Shown here: positions 28,673 to 35,973 of the stretch, one piece after another
Layout: each line of letters starts with the position of its first letter
Numbering within the stretch: position 1 is the stretch's first letter
Origin: Aureibaculum flavum
GTDB lineage: Bacteria; Bacteroidota; Bacteroidia; Flavobacteriales; Flavobacteriaceae
Direction of reading: 5' to 3'
DNA length: 64,000 nucleotides
NCBI RefSeq assembly: GCF_016406085.1
Contig: NZ_JAEHFJ010000004.1
Coordinates: 310,001 to 374,000 of the forward strand
Program-made: the position numbers and the translations under genes
Notes under the pieces: model-generated
Database searches by the model: none
What the model was told of the DNA's origin: nothing
Seen by the model: only the letters and a program-made list of their open reading frames with translations

Positions 28673-29132
28673 AAATACCGAATTTTTTTTCGACTGCTTG
28701 TGTTCTATAATCGAATATTTCTTTTAATTTATTTTTTATAATCAATGTATTTGCAATGGCTCCTAAAAATCCAAATGGAGGTTGGTAACTTACAATATCT
28801 TTCATTAGAACACCATTTTCTATGGGCTCAATAATATGTTGATGATGCCATAATGAATAAGGTCCAACCCTTTGTTCATCAACGAAATATTTTTTATCTC
28901 TTACCTTTGTTATCTCTGTTACCCAAAGCGTTTTTATTCCTAAAAGCGGACTAACTTTATATGAAATGATCATACCTGGATACATCTTTTCTGGAAGATT
29001 TTTTGACACAATATCAAACCCCATATAATCAGGTGTTATTACTTTAAGATTTGCTGGTGATGATATAAAATCCCATATCTCATCAATGGTGCTATTAATC
29101 TTTTGTTCTTTTAATAATTGATAAAATGCCAT
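28659..29132 (-). CDS. SRPBCC (START/PYP-like) superfamily protein
   Basis: 157 aa. The start EQKINSTIDEIWDFISSPANLKVITPDYMGFDIVSK and the late WHHQHIIEPIENGVLMKDIVSYQPPFG are typical of the SRPBCC proteins that precede photolyase genes in many bacteria, a subgroup formerly labelled cell-division inhibitors. The fold makes a hydrophobic pocket; ligand unknown. ATG at 29132 directly abuts the stop of the small Lacal_2735 gene, and the 3' end overlaps phr. Confidence 0.85.
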   Translation of the reverse strand: MAFYQLLKEQKINSTIDEIWDFISSPANLKVITPDYMGFDIVSKNLPEKMYPGMIISYKVSPLLGIKTLWVTEITKVRDKKYFVDEQRVGPYSLWHHQHIIEPIENGVLMKDIVSYQPPFGFLGAIANTLIIKNKLKEIFDYRTQAVEKKFGIYEEN

Positions 29133-29303
29133 TTACTGTTTATTTAATGCTTCAATTTGTTTTAATACTTCATCCGCTTCTGCGTATTTACGATCACTTT
29201 CCTTACGGTTTGTAGCCGATAATCGATGAGAGTCTGCTAAAAGCTTTTTATACTTATCATTTAACTTATCTATTGGTGATTGTTTCTTAAAAAGGTTGAA
29301 CAT
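29133..29303 (-). CDS. Lacal_2735 family small protein
   Basis: 56 aa: begins MFNLFKKQSPIDKLNDKYKK and continues as one charged, helical stretch ending in EVLKQIEALNKQ. This matches my memory of the small Bacteroidota family named Lacal_2735. Highly charged, heptad-like helix, no transmembrane part. Function unknown. It lies 10 bp after tspO and its stop touches the SRPBCC start codon, so it is certainly part of the photolyase operon; short genes like this are easily missed. Confidence 0.85.
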   Translation of the reverse strand: MFNLFKKQSPIDKLNDKYKKLLADSHRLSATNRKESDRKYAEADEVLKQIEALNKQ

Positions 29304-29313
29304 AATATGATTT

Positions 29314-29775
29314 TTAATTGTTTGTATAAATATAATAATTTAGTGATGTGGCTATAGCTAACCAAATAACATAAGGTAATAGCAATAAACTTATCAAGTG
29401 TAATTTACTGTAATAAGCGATTAAAAAATAGATTATTAATATGGTAAGTAAAGAAATTATTATCAGTGCAAAGCTAACTGCATGTTGGTTAAAAAACACA
29501 TAGTTCCAACTCACATTTAGTACTACTTGAAAAATAAATAATATAATAATTTTCCCTGTATTCTCATTGGTATATAACTGAGCCATATAAATTGAGAAAC
29601 AAATCATTATAATCGTCCAGGCAGCTCCAAAAACCCATCCTGGTGGAGTCCACGGGGCTTTATTCAATCCAATATACCATTCGGTTTGTGGTCCATTATT
29701 CATTAACCAACTGCCAATGGCTAATGCACCAAAATTTATGACTAAAAAAATGACAACTAATATATTAAATTTCAT
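29314..29775 (-). CDS. tspO: TspO/MBR family membrane protein
   Basis: 153 aa with five hydrophobic segments. The TspO signature appears as WYIGLNKAPWTPPGWVFGAAWTI and the later NVSWNYVFFNQH; the C-terminus retains WLAIATSLNYYI. TspO proteins bind porphyrins and in Rhodobacter act as an oxygen- and light-dependent regulator of photopigment genes. Its place in an operon with photolyase and next to carotenoid genes fits a role in tetrapyrrole or photo-oxidative stress handling. Confidence 0.92.
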   Translation of the reverse strand: MKFNILVVIFLVINFGALAIGSWLMNNGPQTEWYIGLNKAPWTPPGWVFGAAWTIIMICFSIYMAQLYTNENTGKIIILFIFQVVLNVSWNYVFFNQHAVSFALIIISLLTILIIYFLIAYYSKLHLISLLLLPYVIWLAIATSLNYYIYTNN

Positions 29776-29779
29776 TGGT

Positions 29780-30463
29780 CTATATTTTTAGCGTTACAAT
29801 ACCACAATCCATCTCAAATATTTGTCCTGATATAGAGGCTGTTTTTTCTGATATTAAGAACTCAGCCATGGTTGCCACTTCTTTTGGGTCTAAGTATTTT
29901 TTTAGAGGATGCCTTTCTATCATTTTTTCTTTCATCTTATCATTCCTCAATAATTTATCTGCTAAACCTGTATCTGTAACTGTAGGTGCAATAGCATTAA
30001 CTCGCACTGTAGGTGCCAATTCAGCCGCTAGAGATTTGACTAGGCCCTCTACTCCACCCTTTGCTACCGCAATACTAGAATGAAAAGGCATTCCCATTTT
30101 AACAGCAACAGTACTAAATAAAACTATGGACGGATTATTTCCTTTTTTTAAAATAGGCAAATAGTGCTGTATAGCTTTCACAGCTCCTAAGACATTTATA
30201 TTAAAGTCAGTTTTAAAGTCTTCTAAACTTAATCTAGAAATTGGTTTTAAGTTGATACTTCCTGGACAATAAATTAGTGAATCTGCTACCTCAATTTCTG
30301 GTAATTCATCTTCCAAAACATCGCATTGGAATTGACTAAAATTTTGATGATTTATTTGAGATGGACTTCTGCTAATATTTATAATTTTAAAATGGTCTAT
30401 TAAACTTTCAACAATAGCCTTTCCAATCCCTTTACTTCCACCGATAATTATAATTGTTTTCAT
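29780..30463 (-). CDS. Short-chain dehydrogenase/reductase lacking the catalytic tyrosine
   Basis: 227 aa. The nucleotide-binding G-motif is GGSKGIGKAIVE near the N-terminus and a serine (S117) is at the expected active-site strand. In the YxxxK position, however, the chain reads I131-A-V-A-K135, so the Tyr is replaced by Ile while Lys is kept. The C-terminus (GQIFEMDCGIVTLKI) is that of classical SDRs. It starts the six-gene photolyase operon, after the pterin genes, so a pteridine reductase-like role is tempting, but the missing Tyr argues for an altered or no reductase activity. Confidence 0.8.
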   Translation of the reverse strand: MKTIIIIGGSKGIGKAIVESLIDHFKIINISRSPSQINHQNFSQFQCDVLEDELPEIEVADSLIYCPGSINLKPISRLSLEDFKTDFNINVLGAVKAIQHYLPILKKGNNPSIVLFSTVAVKMGMPFHSSIAVAKGGVEGLVKSLAAELAPTVRVNAIAPTVTDTGLADKLLRNDKMKEKMIERHPLKKYLDPKEVATMAEFLISEKTASISGQIFEMDCGIVTLKI

Positions 30464-30509
30464 TCGCTAGCTTTTATTTACTAATAGATTTAAATATTAT
30501 TTTTTAATG

Positions 30510-30524
30510 AAGATTATTAATCTT
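30510..30524. other. Palindrome AAGATTA-T-TAATCTT upstream of the photolyase operon
   Basis: Perfect 7-bp inverted repeat with a single central base, 47 bp upstream of the SDR start in the 116-bp gap after folE. It could be a protein-binding site, a weak terminator of folE, or chance in AT-rich DNA. It does not match the 30-bp operator found elsewhere in the island. Confidence 0.25.
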
Positions 30525-30579
30525 AAAACATGTTGCATTTTTATCATCTTATTATAAAAAATCAATACTTATTACGTTT

Positions 30580-31281
30580 TTAATTGTTAATACTATTCTG
30601 TAATTCTGCAATTTTGGATGGTGATTTAAATACCCCTCCATAAAAGCTCGTAACTGTACTTGAGGTATCATCTTGAATTCCTCTAGAAGATACACATAAA
30701 TGTTTGGCATCTATTATAACCGCTACATCTTCAGTTTCTAAAATAGTTACCAATTCATTTGCTATCTGATTCGTTAATCGCTCTTGTACCTGTGGTCTTT
30801 TTGCATAATACTGTACAATTCTGTTTAATTTAGACAAACCAATAACTTTACCGGAAGAAACATAAGCTAAATGTGCTCTGCCTATAATAGGTACAAAGTG
30901 ATGTTCACAATTAGAATAAAAAGTAATGTTTTTTTCAACTAACATTTGGTTATATTGATACTTGTTATCAAACAAAGCAATTTTAGGTTTATTTGCAGGA
31001 TTTAATCCTGAAAATATTTCATCAATATACATTTTGGCCACTCTATTGGGTGTGCCTTTTAGTGAATCATCATTGAGATCTAGTCCCATTACCTTCATTA
31101 TTTCTTGAAATAAATAGGCTATTTTTTCCTTTTTTTCACTATCAGAAATACTAAATGCATCTGCCGTAAGTGGAGTTTCCAAACCAGTATATAAATGGTC
31201 GTCACCTATTTCATGATCAGAAAAATTATGAAGGTGATTTTCGCTAAGCAGGGTATTCAACAAAGTTTCTTGGTGTTTCAT
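30580..31281 (-). CDS. folE: GTP cyclohydrolase I
   Basis: 233 aa. Converts GTP to 7,8-dihydroneopterin triphosphate, the entry to folate and biopterin-type pterins. Zinc and active-site motifs are intact: SNCEHHFVPIIGRAHLAY, GLSKLNRIVQYYAKRPQVQERLT and KHLCVSSRGIQD. The N-terminal about 45 residues are a variable extension. The gene overlaps the end of the 6-pyruvoyl-tetrahydropterin synthase gene by 38 bp, so both are translated from one mRNA starting at the operator at 31672. This placement suggests pterin supply for photolyase rather than general folate synthesis. Confidence 0.93.
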   Translation of the reverse strand: MKHQETLLNTLLSENHLHNFSDHEIGDDHLYTGLETPLTADAFSISDSEKKEKIAYLFQEIMKVMGLDLNDDSLKGTPNRVAKMYIDEIFSGLNPANKPKIALFDNKYQYNQMLVEKNITFYSNCEHHFVPIIGRAHLAYVSSGKVIGLSKLNRIVQYYAKRPQVQERLTNQIANELVTILETEDVAVIIDAKHLCVSSRGIQDDTSSTVTSFYGGVFKSPSKIAELQNSINN

Positions 31282-31666
31282 ATAGTTTAATTTTTAACTC
31301 TAATTTTTTATCTAAATATTTTCTTAATAATGTAAAAATTACTCTGGCAATGTTTTCAGCAGTAGGATTCAGCTCTCTAAATTCTATAACATCTAAATTT
31401 AAATTCTTGTGATCTAATTTTTCTAACACTTCATTTTTTATGATGTCGGACAATATTTTAGTATCTATGACATAACCAGTTTCAGGATCGCAAAAGCCAA
31501 TTACTTTAACTTCTAGCTCATAATTATGACCATGATAATTGGGGTTATTGCATTTACCAAAAACTTCGCTATTTTTTTCTTGACTCCAATGGACATTATT
31601 TAATCTATGGGCTGCATTAAAATGTTCCTTTCTTACTATAGAAGTTTTATATTGTTGATCTAACAT
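31244..31666 (-). CDS. 6-pyruvoyl-tetrahydropterin synthase / 6-carboxytetrahydropterin synthase family
   Basis: 140 aa from ATG at 31666. Zinc ligands H20 (EHFNAAHRL) and H45, H47 (NYHGHNYELEV) and a catalytic-type C39 are present. The enzyme acts on dihydroneopterin triphosphate, the FolE product, making either a biopterin precursor (PTPS) or the queuosine precursor (QueD). A longer frame starts at 31702, but that ATG lies within the promoter/operator palindrome and -7 element, so 31666 is correct. Coupling to folE, and no queC/queE nearby, favour a tetrahydropterin role. Confidence 0.88.
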   Translation of the reverse strand: MLDQQYKTSIVRKEHFNAAHRLNNVHWSQEKNSEVFGKCNNPNYHGHNYELEVKVIGFCDPETGYVIDTKILSDIIKNEVLEKLDHKNLNLDVIEFRELNPTAENIARVIFTLLRKYLDKKLELKIKLYETPRNFVEYPA

Positions 31667-31671
31667 TATTT

Positions 31672-31701
31672 TGTTTAACTTTTGTAGTACAAAGTTAAAC
31701 A
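31672..31701. promoter_or_regulatory. Putative MerR/CarH operator A (pterin genes)
   Basis: TGTTTAA-N16-TTAAACA; the palindrome here extends further, TGTTTAACTTT on one side and CAAAGTTAAACA on the other. Reading on the minus strand, TAACTTTG (plus 31690-31697) forms the -7 promoter element inside the half-site, 23 bp before the ATG at 31666. A protein bound here would block RNA polymerase. Confidence 0.75.
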
Positions 31702-31729
31702 TTATTAATGAAAGATTATTAAGAAAATG

Positions 31730-33151
31730 TTAATTATTAACAAGACGTGAAATCATTCCATTAAAAATAAATCCATGAAAGGGAGCTACTGCATACCAAT
31801 ATAATCGTCCGAATAAACCTTTAGGTCTAAAAACAGCACGTTGATATAATATGTTCTCAATAATAACAAATTCTAGCCAAGCTTCTCCAGGTAATTTCAT
31901 TTCTGCATAAAGTAATAAACGTTTCTCCTTTTTATTGGCATACAAAACCCTCCAGAAATCGAGAGCATCGCCCGCACTTAATTTGGTTGGATGAGTTCTT
32001 CCACGTCTTAAACCTATTCCACCAGATATTTTATCTAGATACCCTCTCATTTTCCAAAGAAAATTACCATAGTACCATCCGTTATGACCACCTATAGACC
32101 AGATCTTTTCTAGAGTTCTAGTTTCATTTTTTACTTCCCTTTTTTTAATATCCTTAAAACAACCATACTGAGGCACTTCTATATATTGTGATAATTTCTT
32201 ATTAAACCTTCCACTTACAAAAGAGTCCTTCCAACTTGAAACACTACTGTTCTGCTCTATTTTTATAAAGGCTTTTTGAACAGCCTCTTTATAAGTTATG
32301 GGGTTAACCCCCAACATTTCATTTATATCACTATCAATTCCAATGACTTCCACTTTCATACTATCTACCAAACTAATTGCCAGTTTGTAAGACGTGGCAG
32401 TTATAAAATACAACCAATAAGATGATAATTTTGGCGTCATTACAGGAACTGAATAGATATATCGTTTAAATTTACGAACTTCAGCAAACCGCAACATCAT
32501 CTCTTTATAGGTCAGTACTTCTGGTCCAAAAATATCATACGATTTATTGTACAATTCCTGTTTACCAATTGCCTTAGAAAGAAAAGTCAACACATCACGT
32601 ATGGCAATGTACTGTGATTTAGTATTTACCCATTTTGGAACAATCATTAAAGGTAATTTTTCAACTAAATCTCTAATAATCTCAAAGGAAGCACTTCCGC
32701 TACCTACAATTATTCCTGCTCTAAACGTTGTTAGAGCATATATTTTTGATTGCAAGGTGTTTTCTACTTCTTTTCTAGAAGCTAGATGTTTTGACAGATT
32801 ACTATCATTAACAATACCACTGAGATAAATAACTTGCTTCACATCAGTAGATTCAATATGGTTTTTAAAATTTCCAGCACATTGTTTTTCCAATTTTTCA
32901 AAATCTGTGGAAGAAGAAGACATAGAATGAATTAAATAATAAGCAACATCTATATCCTTTGGAATTGCTTTTAAAGTCTCTTCCTTTAAAAAATCTACCT
33001 CAATTAAGGTTATCTTCTTATTATTTTTTACAATTTCAGGAACCCGTCCTATATCCCTAACACAGCACACCAATTGATGATCTAATTCTAATAGCATAGG
33101 AATTAGACGTTTACCGATATAACCTGTTGTACCCGTTAGTAAAATTTTCAT
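31730..33151 (-). CDS. NAD(P)-binding epimerase/SDR with C-terminal DUF2867 domain
   Basis: 473 aa from ATG at 33151 (KILLTGTTGYIGKRLIPMLL follows at once; an earlier in-frame GTG at 33211 is not needed). N-terminal atypical SDR of the NmrA/epimerase type with a TGxxGYIG cofactor loop and YLIHSMS; the C-terminal about 150 residues (LDFWRVLYANKKEKRLLLYAEMKLPG read in parts, ending in APFHGFIFNGM) are DUF2867. Such fusions are common near carotenoid and photolyase genes, and I recall them in light-induced sets. The reaction is unknown. It is transcribed toward the pterin genes. Confidence 0.82.
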   Translation of the reverse strand: MKILLTGTTGYIGKRLIPMLLELDHQLVCCVRDIGRVPEIVKNNKKITLIEVDFLKEETLKAIPKDIDVAYYLIHSMSSSSTDFEKLEKQCAGNFKNHIESTDVKQVIYLSGIVNDSNLSKHLASRKEVENTLQSKIYALTTFRAGIIVGSGSASFEIIRDLVEKLPLMIVPKWVNTKSQYIAIRDVLTFLSKAIGKQELYNKSYDIFGPEVLTYKEMMLRFAEVRKFKRYIYSVPVMTPKLSSYWLYFITATSYKLAISLVDSMKVEVIGIDSDINEMLGVNPITYKEAVQKAFIKIEQNSSVSSWKDSFVSGRFNKKLSQYIEVPQYGCFKDIKKREVKNETRTLEKIWSIGGHNGWYYGNFLWKMRGYLDKISGGIGLRRGRTHPTKLSAGDALDFWRVLYANKKEKRLLLYAEMKLPGEAWLEFVIIENILYQRAVFRPKGLFGRLYWYAVAPFHGFIFNGMISRLVNN

Positions 33152-33248
33152 AATAATATTTTTAAAACTAGTTGATAATTTGCGATAGTGCTCATCTATA
33201 CAATCAAACACCTATTATATATTAGACCAAGATACTAATTTATTATTG

Positions 33249-33278
33249 TGTTTAAGTTTTTTAACATAACTTTAAACA
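33249..33278. promoter_or_regulatory. Putative MerR/CarH operator B
   Basis: TGTTTAA (33249-33255), 16 nt, TTAAACA (33272-33278). It lies 98 bp upstream of the DUF2867 gene and 24 bp before operator C on the fasciclin side, start-to-start distance 53 bp. No clear -7 element overlaps it, so it may act on the minus-strand DUF2867 promoter or together with site C. Confidence 0.65.
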
Positions 33279-33285
33279 TAAAATG

Positions 33286-33317
33286 TTGAATTACATATTT
33301 TTGTTTAACTATATTTG
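33286..33317 (+). promoter_or_regulatory. Bacteroidota promoter for the fasciclin gene
   Basis: TTG at 33286-33288 and TATATTTG at 33310-33317 are 21 nt apart. The -7 element lies in the gap of operator C and 22 bp before the ATG at 33340. Confidence 0.65.
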
Positions 33318-33331
33318 CTGAAACTTAAACA
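33302..33331. promoter_or_regulatory. Putative MerR/CarH operator C (fasciclin gene)
   Basis: TGTTTAA (33302-33308), 16 nt, TTAAACA (33325-33331), enclosing the -7 element TATATTTG of the fasciclin promoter. Same spacing as sites A, B, D and E. Confidence 0.75.
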
Positions 33332-33339
33332 TAAATATT

Positions 33340-33933
33340 ATGAGAACAAGAAATTTAATGATTGCTTTTGCCATGACCGGATTTATTTTTAGCACTGCGT
33401 GTGCGGACACTAAAAAAGAGAATGTGCATAATGAAACAGAGAAAGTAACCTCTGATGATGTTACCGAAAAAGAAGCCGTTAAAAAAACTCCAACTATTGT
33501 TGGTGTTGCAGCTGCCAATGAGGATTTTTCAACTTTAGTGGCTGCTGTTAAGGCTGCCGGTTTAGTTGAGACTTTAAGTGCTGATGGACCATTTACTGTT
33601 TTTGCACCTGTAAATGCTGCTTTTGATAAATTACCAGAAGGTACCGTTGCTGGTCTTTTAAAACCTGAAAGTAAAGATGCTTTAACTTCACTTTTAACGT
33701 ATCATGTGGTTACTGGTAAATTTATGGCTGCAGATGTTGTTAAAGCTATTAATGACAATAATGGTACTTTTTCTATTCCTACAGTACAAGGTGGTAATCT
33801 AATCGCCTCTATGAGTGGGGATAATGTTATCTTAACTGACGAATCTGGAAACGTTTCCACCATTATTATGACTGATGTTGCAGCGTCAAATGGCGTTATA
33901 CATGCAATAGATTCAGTAGTAATGCCTAAATAA
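33340..33933 (+). CDS. Fasciclin (FAS1) domain protein, exported
   Basis: 197 aa. N-terminal export signal ending near FSTAC20, which may be a lipobox. A charged linker precedes one complete FAS1 domain: FSTLVAAVKAAGLVETL, GPFTVFAPVNAAFDKLP, LLTYHVVTGKF and ending NGVIHAIDSVVMP. FAS1 proteins mediate adhesion; in bacteria they are often small secreted proteins of unknown role. The only plus-strand gene inside the minus-strand carotenoid/pterin block, with an operator on its promoter and a strong hairpin terminator behind it. Confidence 0.9.
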   Translation: MRTRNLMIAFAMTGFIFSTACADTKKENVHNETEKVTSDDVTEKEAVKKTPTIVGVAAANEDFSTLVAAVKAAGLVETLSADGPFTVFAPVNAAFDKLPEGTVAGLLKPESKDALTSLLTYHVVTGKFMAADVVKAINDNNGTFSIPTVQGGNLIASMSGDNVILTDESGNVSTIIMTDVAASNGVIHAIDSVVMPK

Positions 33934-33955
33934 TAGGTTGGTTTTTTTGATAGCG

Positions 33956-33995
33956 AAATCGCCATCAGCCTTAAAACGCTGGTGGCGATTTTATT
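33956..33995 (+). terminator. Strong intrinsic terminator between fasciclin and crtY genes
   Basis: AAATCGCCATCAGC (33956-33969) pairs with GCTGGTGGCGATTT (33978-33991) in a 14-bp stem with one G-U pair and an 8-nt loop, followed by TTATTTT. It lies 22 bp past the fasciclin stop and directly next to the stop of the convergent lycopene cyclase gene, so it may serve both. Confidence 0.85.
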
Positions 33996-34682
33996 TTAAA
34001 ATAATCTTTTCTTTTTGAAAAATTCGATGAACAGAATACTACCAAAAAGCATGGTAAATGCATACCCTGCATCTTCAATGGGAATGGTACCTAATCTAAT
34101 TCCTAAATTTTCACTATTGTTATACCATACTACAGGTTCTTCAATAAAACTACCCGTAAGTATTCCGTTCACAATAAAAAATGGAATAAGGATGATTAAA
34201 AAAGTAATATAAAATATAGGTAATTGCTTATTTTTTGTAAAAAAACTATAAAACAACACGGTACTTAAAATGATATAGTTGTAAAAAGTATACGCCTTAT
34301 CGAAATTAAAAATGGCCACTATAAATAACAAAATAGCAAGACTAATTGTTATTATATTGGACAGTCTAATTGGAACGTGCGTTTGTGGAAAAAAATATTG
34401 AAATGCATAATGGATAAATATACTCGCATAAGGAATACAAATAAAAAAAAGCCATTCTTCTATTGGTAAACTAAATATAGTGATGCCTATCAAATAATCC
34501 TCATTAAATCCCCAAACACCATCAATGGTGAAGATGATATCCCATATGATAAAAAATGTCGCTACAATTACAATGGATAAAAATACTTCTTTCCACCATT
34601 GAATATAATGCATGCGTTTTTCAAAACTATATAAAAACGGGATACTAAAAGACGCTAAATTTAAAAGGAGGTAAAGTGACAT
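33996..34682 (-). CDS. crtY: Lycopene beta-cyclase, CrtYcd (membrane) type
   Basis: 228 aa with six or seven hydrophobic helices. The two repeated domains of the CrtYc/CrtYd type are visible: first-half IDGVWGFNEDYLIGI and PIEEWLFFICIPYAS, and late LGTIPIEDAGYAFTMLFGS. It converts lycopene to beta-carotene at the membrane; no FAD Rossmann domain, unlike CrtY of proteobacteria. Start ATG at 34682 touches the crtZ stop, making it the last gene of the crtI-crtB-crtZ-crtY operon. Confidence 0.9.
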   Translation of the reverse strand: MSLYLLLNLASFSIPFLYSFEKRMHYIQWWKEVFLSIVIVATFFIIWDIIFTIDGVWGFNEDYLIGITIFSLPIEEWLFFICIPYASIFIHYAFQYFFPQTHVPIRLSNIITISLAILLFIVAIFNFDKAYTFYNYIILSTVLFYSFFTKNKQLPIFYITFLIILIPFFIVNGILTGSFIEEPVVWYNNSENLGIRLGTIPIEDAGYAFTMLFGSILFIEFFKKKRLF

Positions 34683-35132
34683 TTATATCTTAAAATATTT
34701 AAATGGAACAAGCAACATACCAAAGCACTCTCCTTCTTGTTTTCCAAGATGTTTATGATGCACTTTATGGGCTTTTCTTAATCCTATTAAATATTTAATT
34801 TTGGTTTTCTTAAACCATTTAAACCTTTGATGAATGAGCACATCATGTACTAGAAAATAAGAGATACCATATAACAGTACCCCAAGACCAATAAAGAATA
34901 AATAATTTACACCACCATCAACCCCAAAATAAAAAAGTAAAATACTAGGTATGGCAAATATGACAAAGAAAATATCATTTCTTTCAAAGGTATTTTCATA
35001 TTTAGGTTGATGGTGATCTGCATGAAAATACCACATAAATCCGTGCATGACAAACTTATGCGTTATCCAAGTTACCGCTTCCATACATAGAAAAGTAACC
35101 AGTGTTATTAATATGAATTTTAAAACTATCAT
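34683..35132 (-). CDS. crtZ: Beta-carotene hydroxylase (CrtZ, fatty-acid hydroxylase superfamily)
   Basis: 149 aa. Di-iron histidine boxes: HKFVMH, HADHH, HDVLIHQR and KAHKVHH. Membrane segments at about 5-22, 50-68 and 75-95. It hydroxylates both beta rings of beta-carotene to give zeaxanthin, the standard end product of flavobacterial carotenogenesis. Gene starts immediately after the crtB stop and abuts crtY. Confidence 0.92.
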   Translation of the reverse strand: MIVLKFILITLVTFLCMEAVTWITHKFVMHGFMWYFHADHHQPKYENTFERNDIFFVIFAIPSILLFYFGVDGGVNYLFFIGLGVLLYGISYFLVHDVLIHQRFKWFKKTKIKYLIGLRKAHKVHHKHLGKQEGECFGMLLVPFKYFKI

Positions 35133-35969
35133 TTACATTAAATTCAATTTGTAAGTTACAAAAGATTGTGCTAATAAGCTAACTTTACGAGGATTTGAAA
35201 CTCGTATTCTAGTGTTCATTATTTTTTTACTTGGTGTTCTTTTTAATTTATTTAATAAACATTTATAATAAATATAAGATGTGTAAACACCAAATTTAGC
35301 TTCATTTGGAAGGTCTTTTATACCTAGATATGCGATTTTAAAATCCTCCTCTATTTCTTCTATAATTTCCAATTTAGAAATATTATCTAAATTATGAATA
35401 TCTATGTTGGGAAAATAAGATCTATCTAAGACTTCAATATCATCTTTTAAATCTCTTAAAAAATTAACCTTTTGAAATGCTGAACCCAACCGCATTGCCG
35501 ATTTTTTTAGTTCATTAAATTTGTTTTCATCACCCTTCACAAAAACTTTTAAGCACATAAGCCCTACAACATCGGCAGAACCATAGATGTAATCTTCATA
35601 TTCACTTTTATCATAATTATGCTTTGTCAAATCTAGTCGCATACTCTTTAAAAAGGATTGCACCAAATCATCATCAATATTATATTTTTTTACAGTGAGT
35701 TGAAAAGCATTTAAAATGGGATTTAAACTAATACCTTCATGATATGCCTTGTAATAATCTTGCTCAAACTCTTCTAGTAAATTTGCCTTGTTATATTCAT
35801 GAAAAGTATCTACAATTTCATCTGCAAAACGCACAAAACCATAAATGCTATAAATTGCATCTCTTATTGAGGGGGCCAGCATTTTTACCGCCAATGTAAA
35901 TGATGTACTGTAAGATTTAGTAACTAATTTGCTACACCCTACTGAAACTGAATTAAATAAATTATCCAT
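35133..35969 (-). CDS. crtB: Phytoene synthase
   Basis: 278 aa. Condenses two geranylgeranyl-diphosphate molecules to phytoene. Aspartate-rich Mg-binding motifs are present: IYGFVRFADEIVDTFH and FLRDLKDD. Start 4 bp after the crtI stop. No geranylgeranyl-diphosphate synthase gene (crtE) or idi lies in the window, so precursor supply is encoded elsewhere. Confidence 0.93.
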   Translation of the reverse strand: MDNLFNSVSVGCSKLVTKSYSTSFTLAVKMLAPSIRDAIYSIYGFVRFADEIVDTFHEYNKANLLEEFEQDYYKAYHEGISLNPILNAFQLTVKKYNIDDDLVQSFLKSMRLDLTKHNYDKSEYEDYIYGSADVVGLMCLKVFVKGDENKFNELKKSAMRLGSAFQKVNFLRDLKDDIEVLDRSYFPNIDIHNLDNISKLEIIEEIEEDFKIAYLGIKDLPNEAKFGVYTSYIYYKCLLNKLKRTPSKKIMNTRIRVSNPRKVSLLAQSFVTYKLNLM

Positions 35970-35973
35970 AAGC

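Noticed and set aside
30822-30828. TGTTTAA in folE as an extra operator
   Set aside because: No TTAAACA partner 16 nt away and it is inside coding sequence; same for 6526, 61058 and 63034.
31667-31702. Longer N-terminus for the PTPS-like protein
   Set aside because: The upstream ATG falls inside the operator and overlaps the -7 element, and homology begins after ATG 31666.
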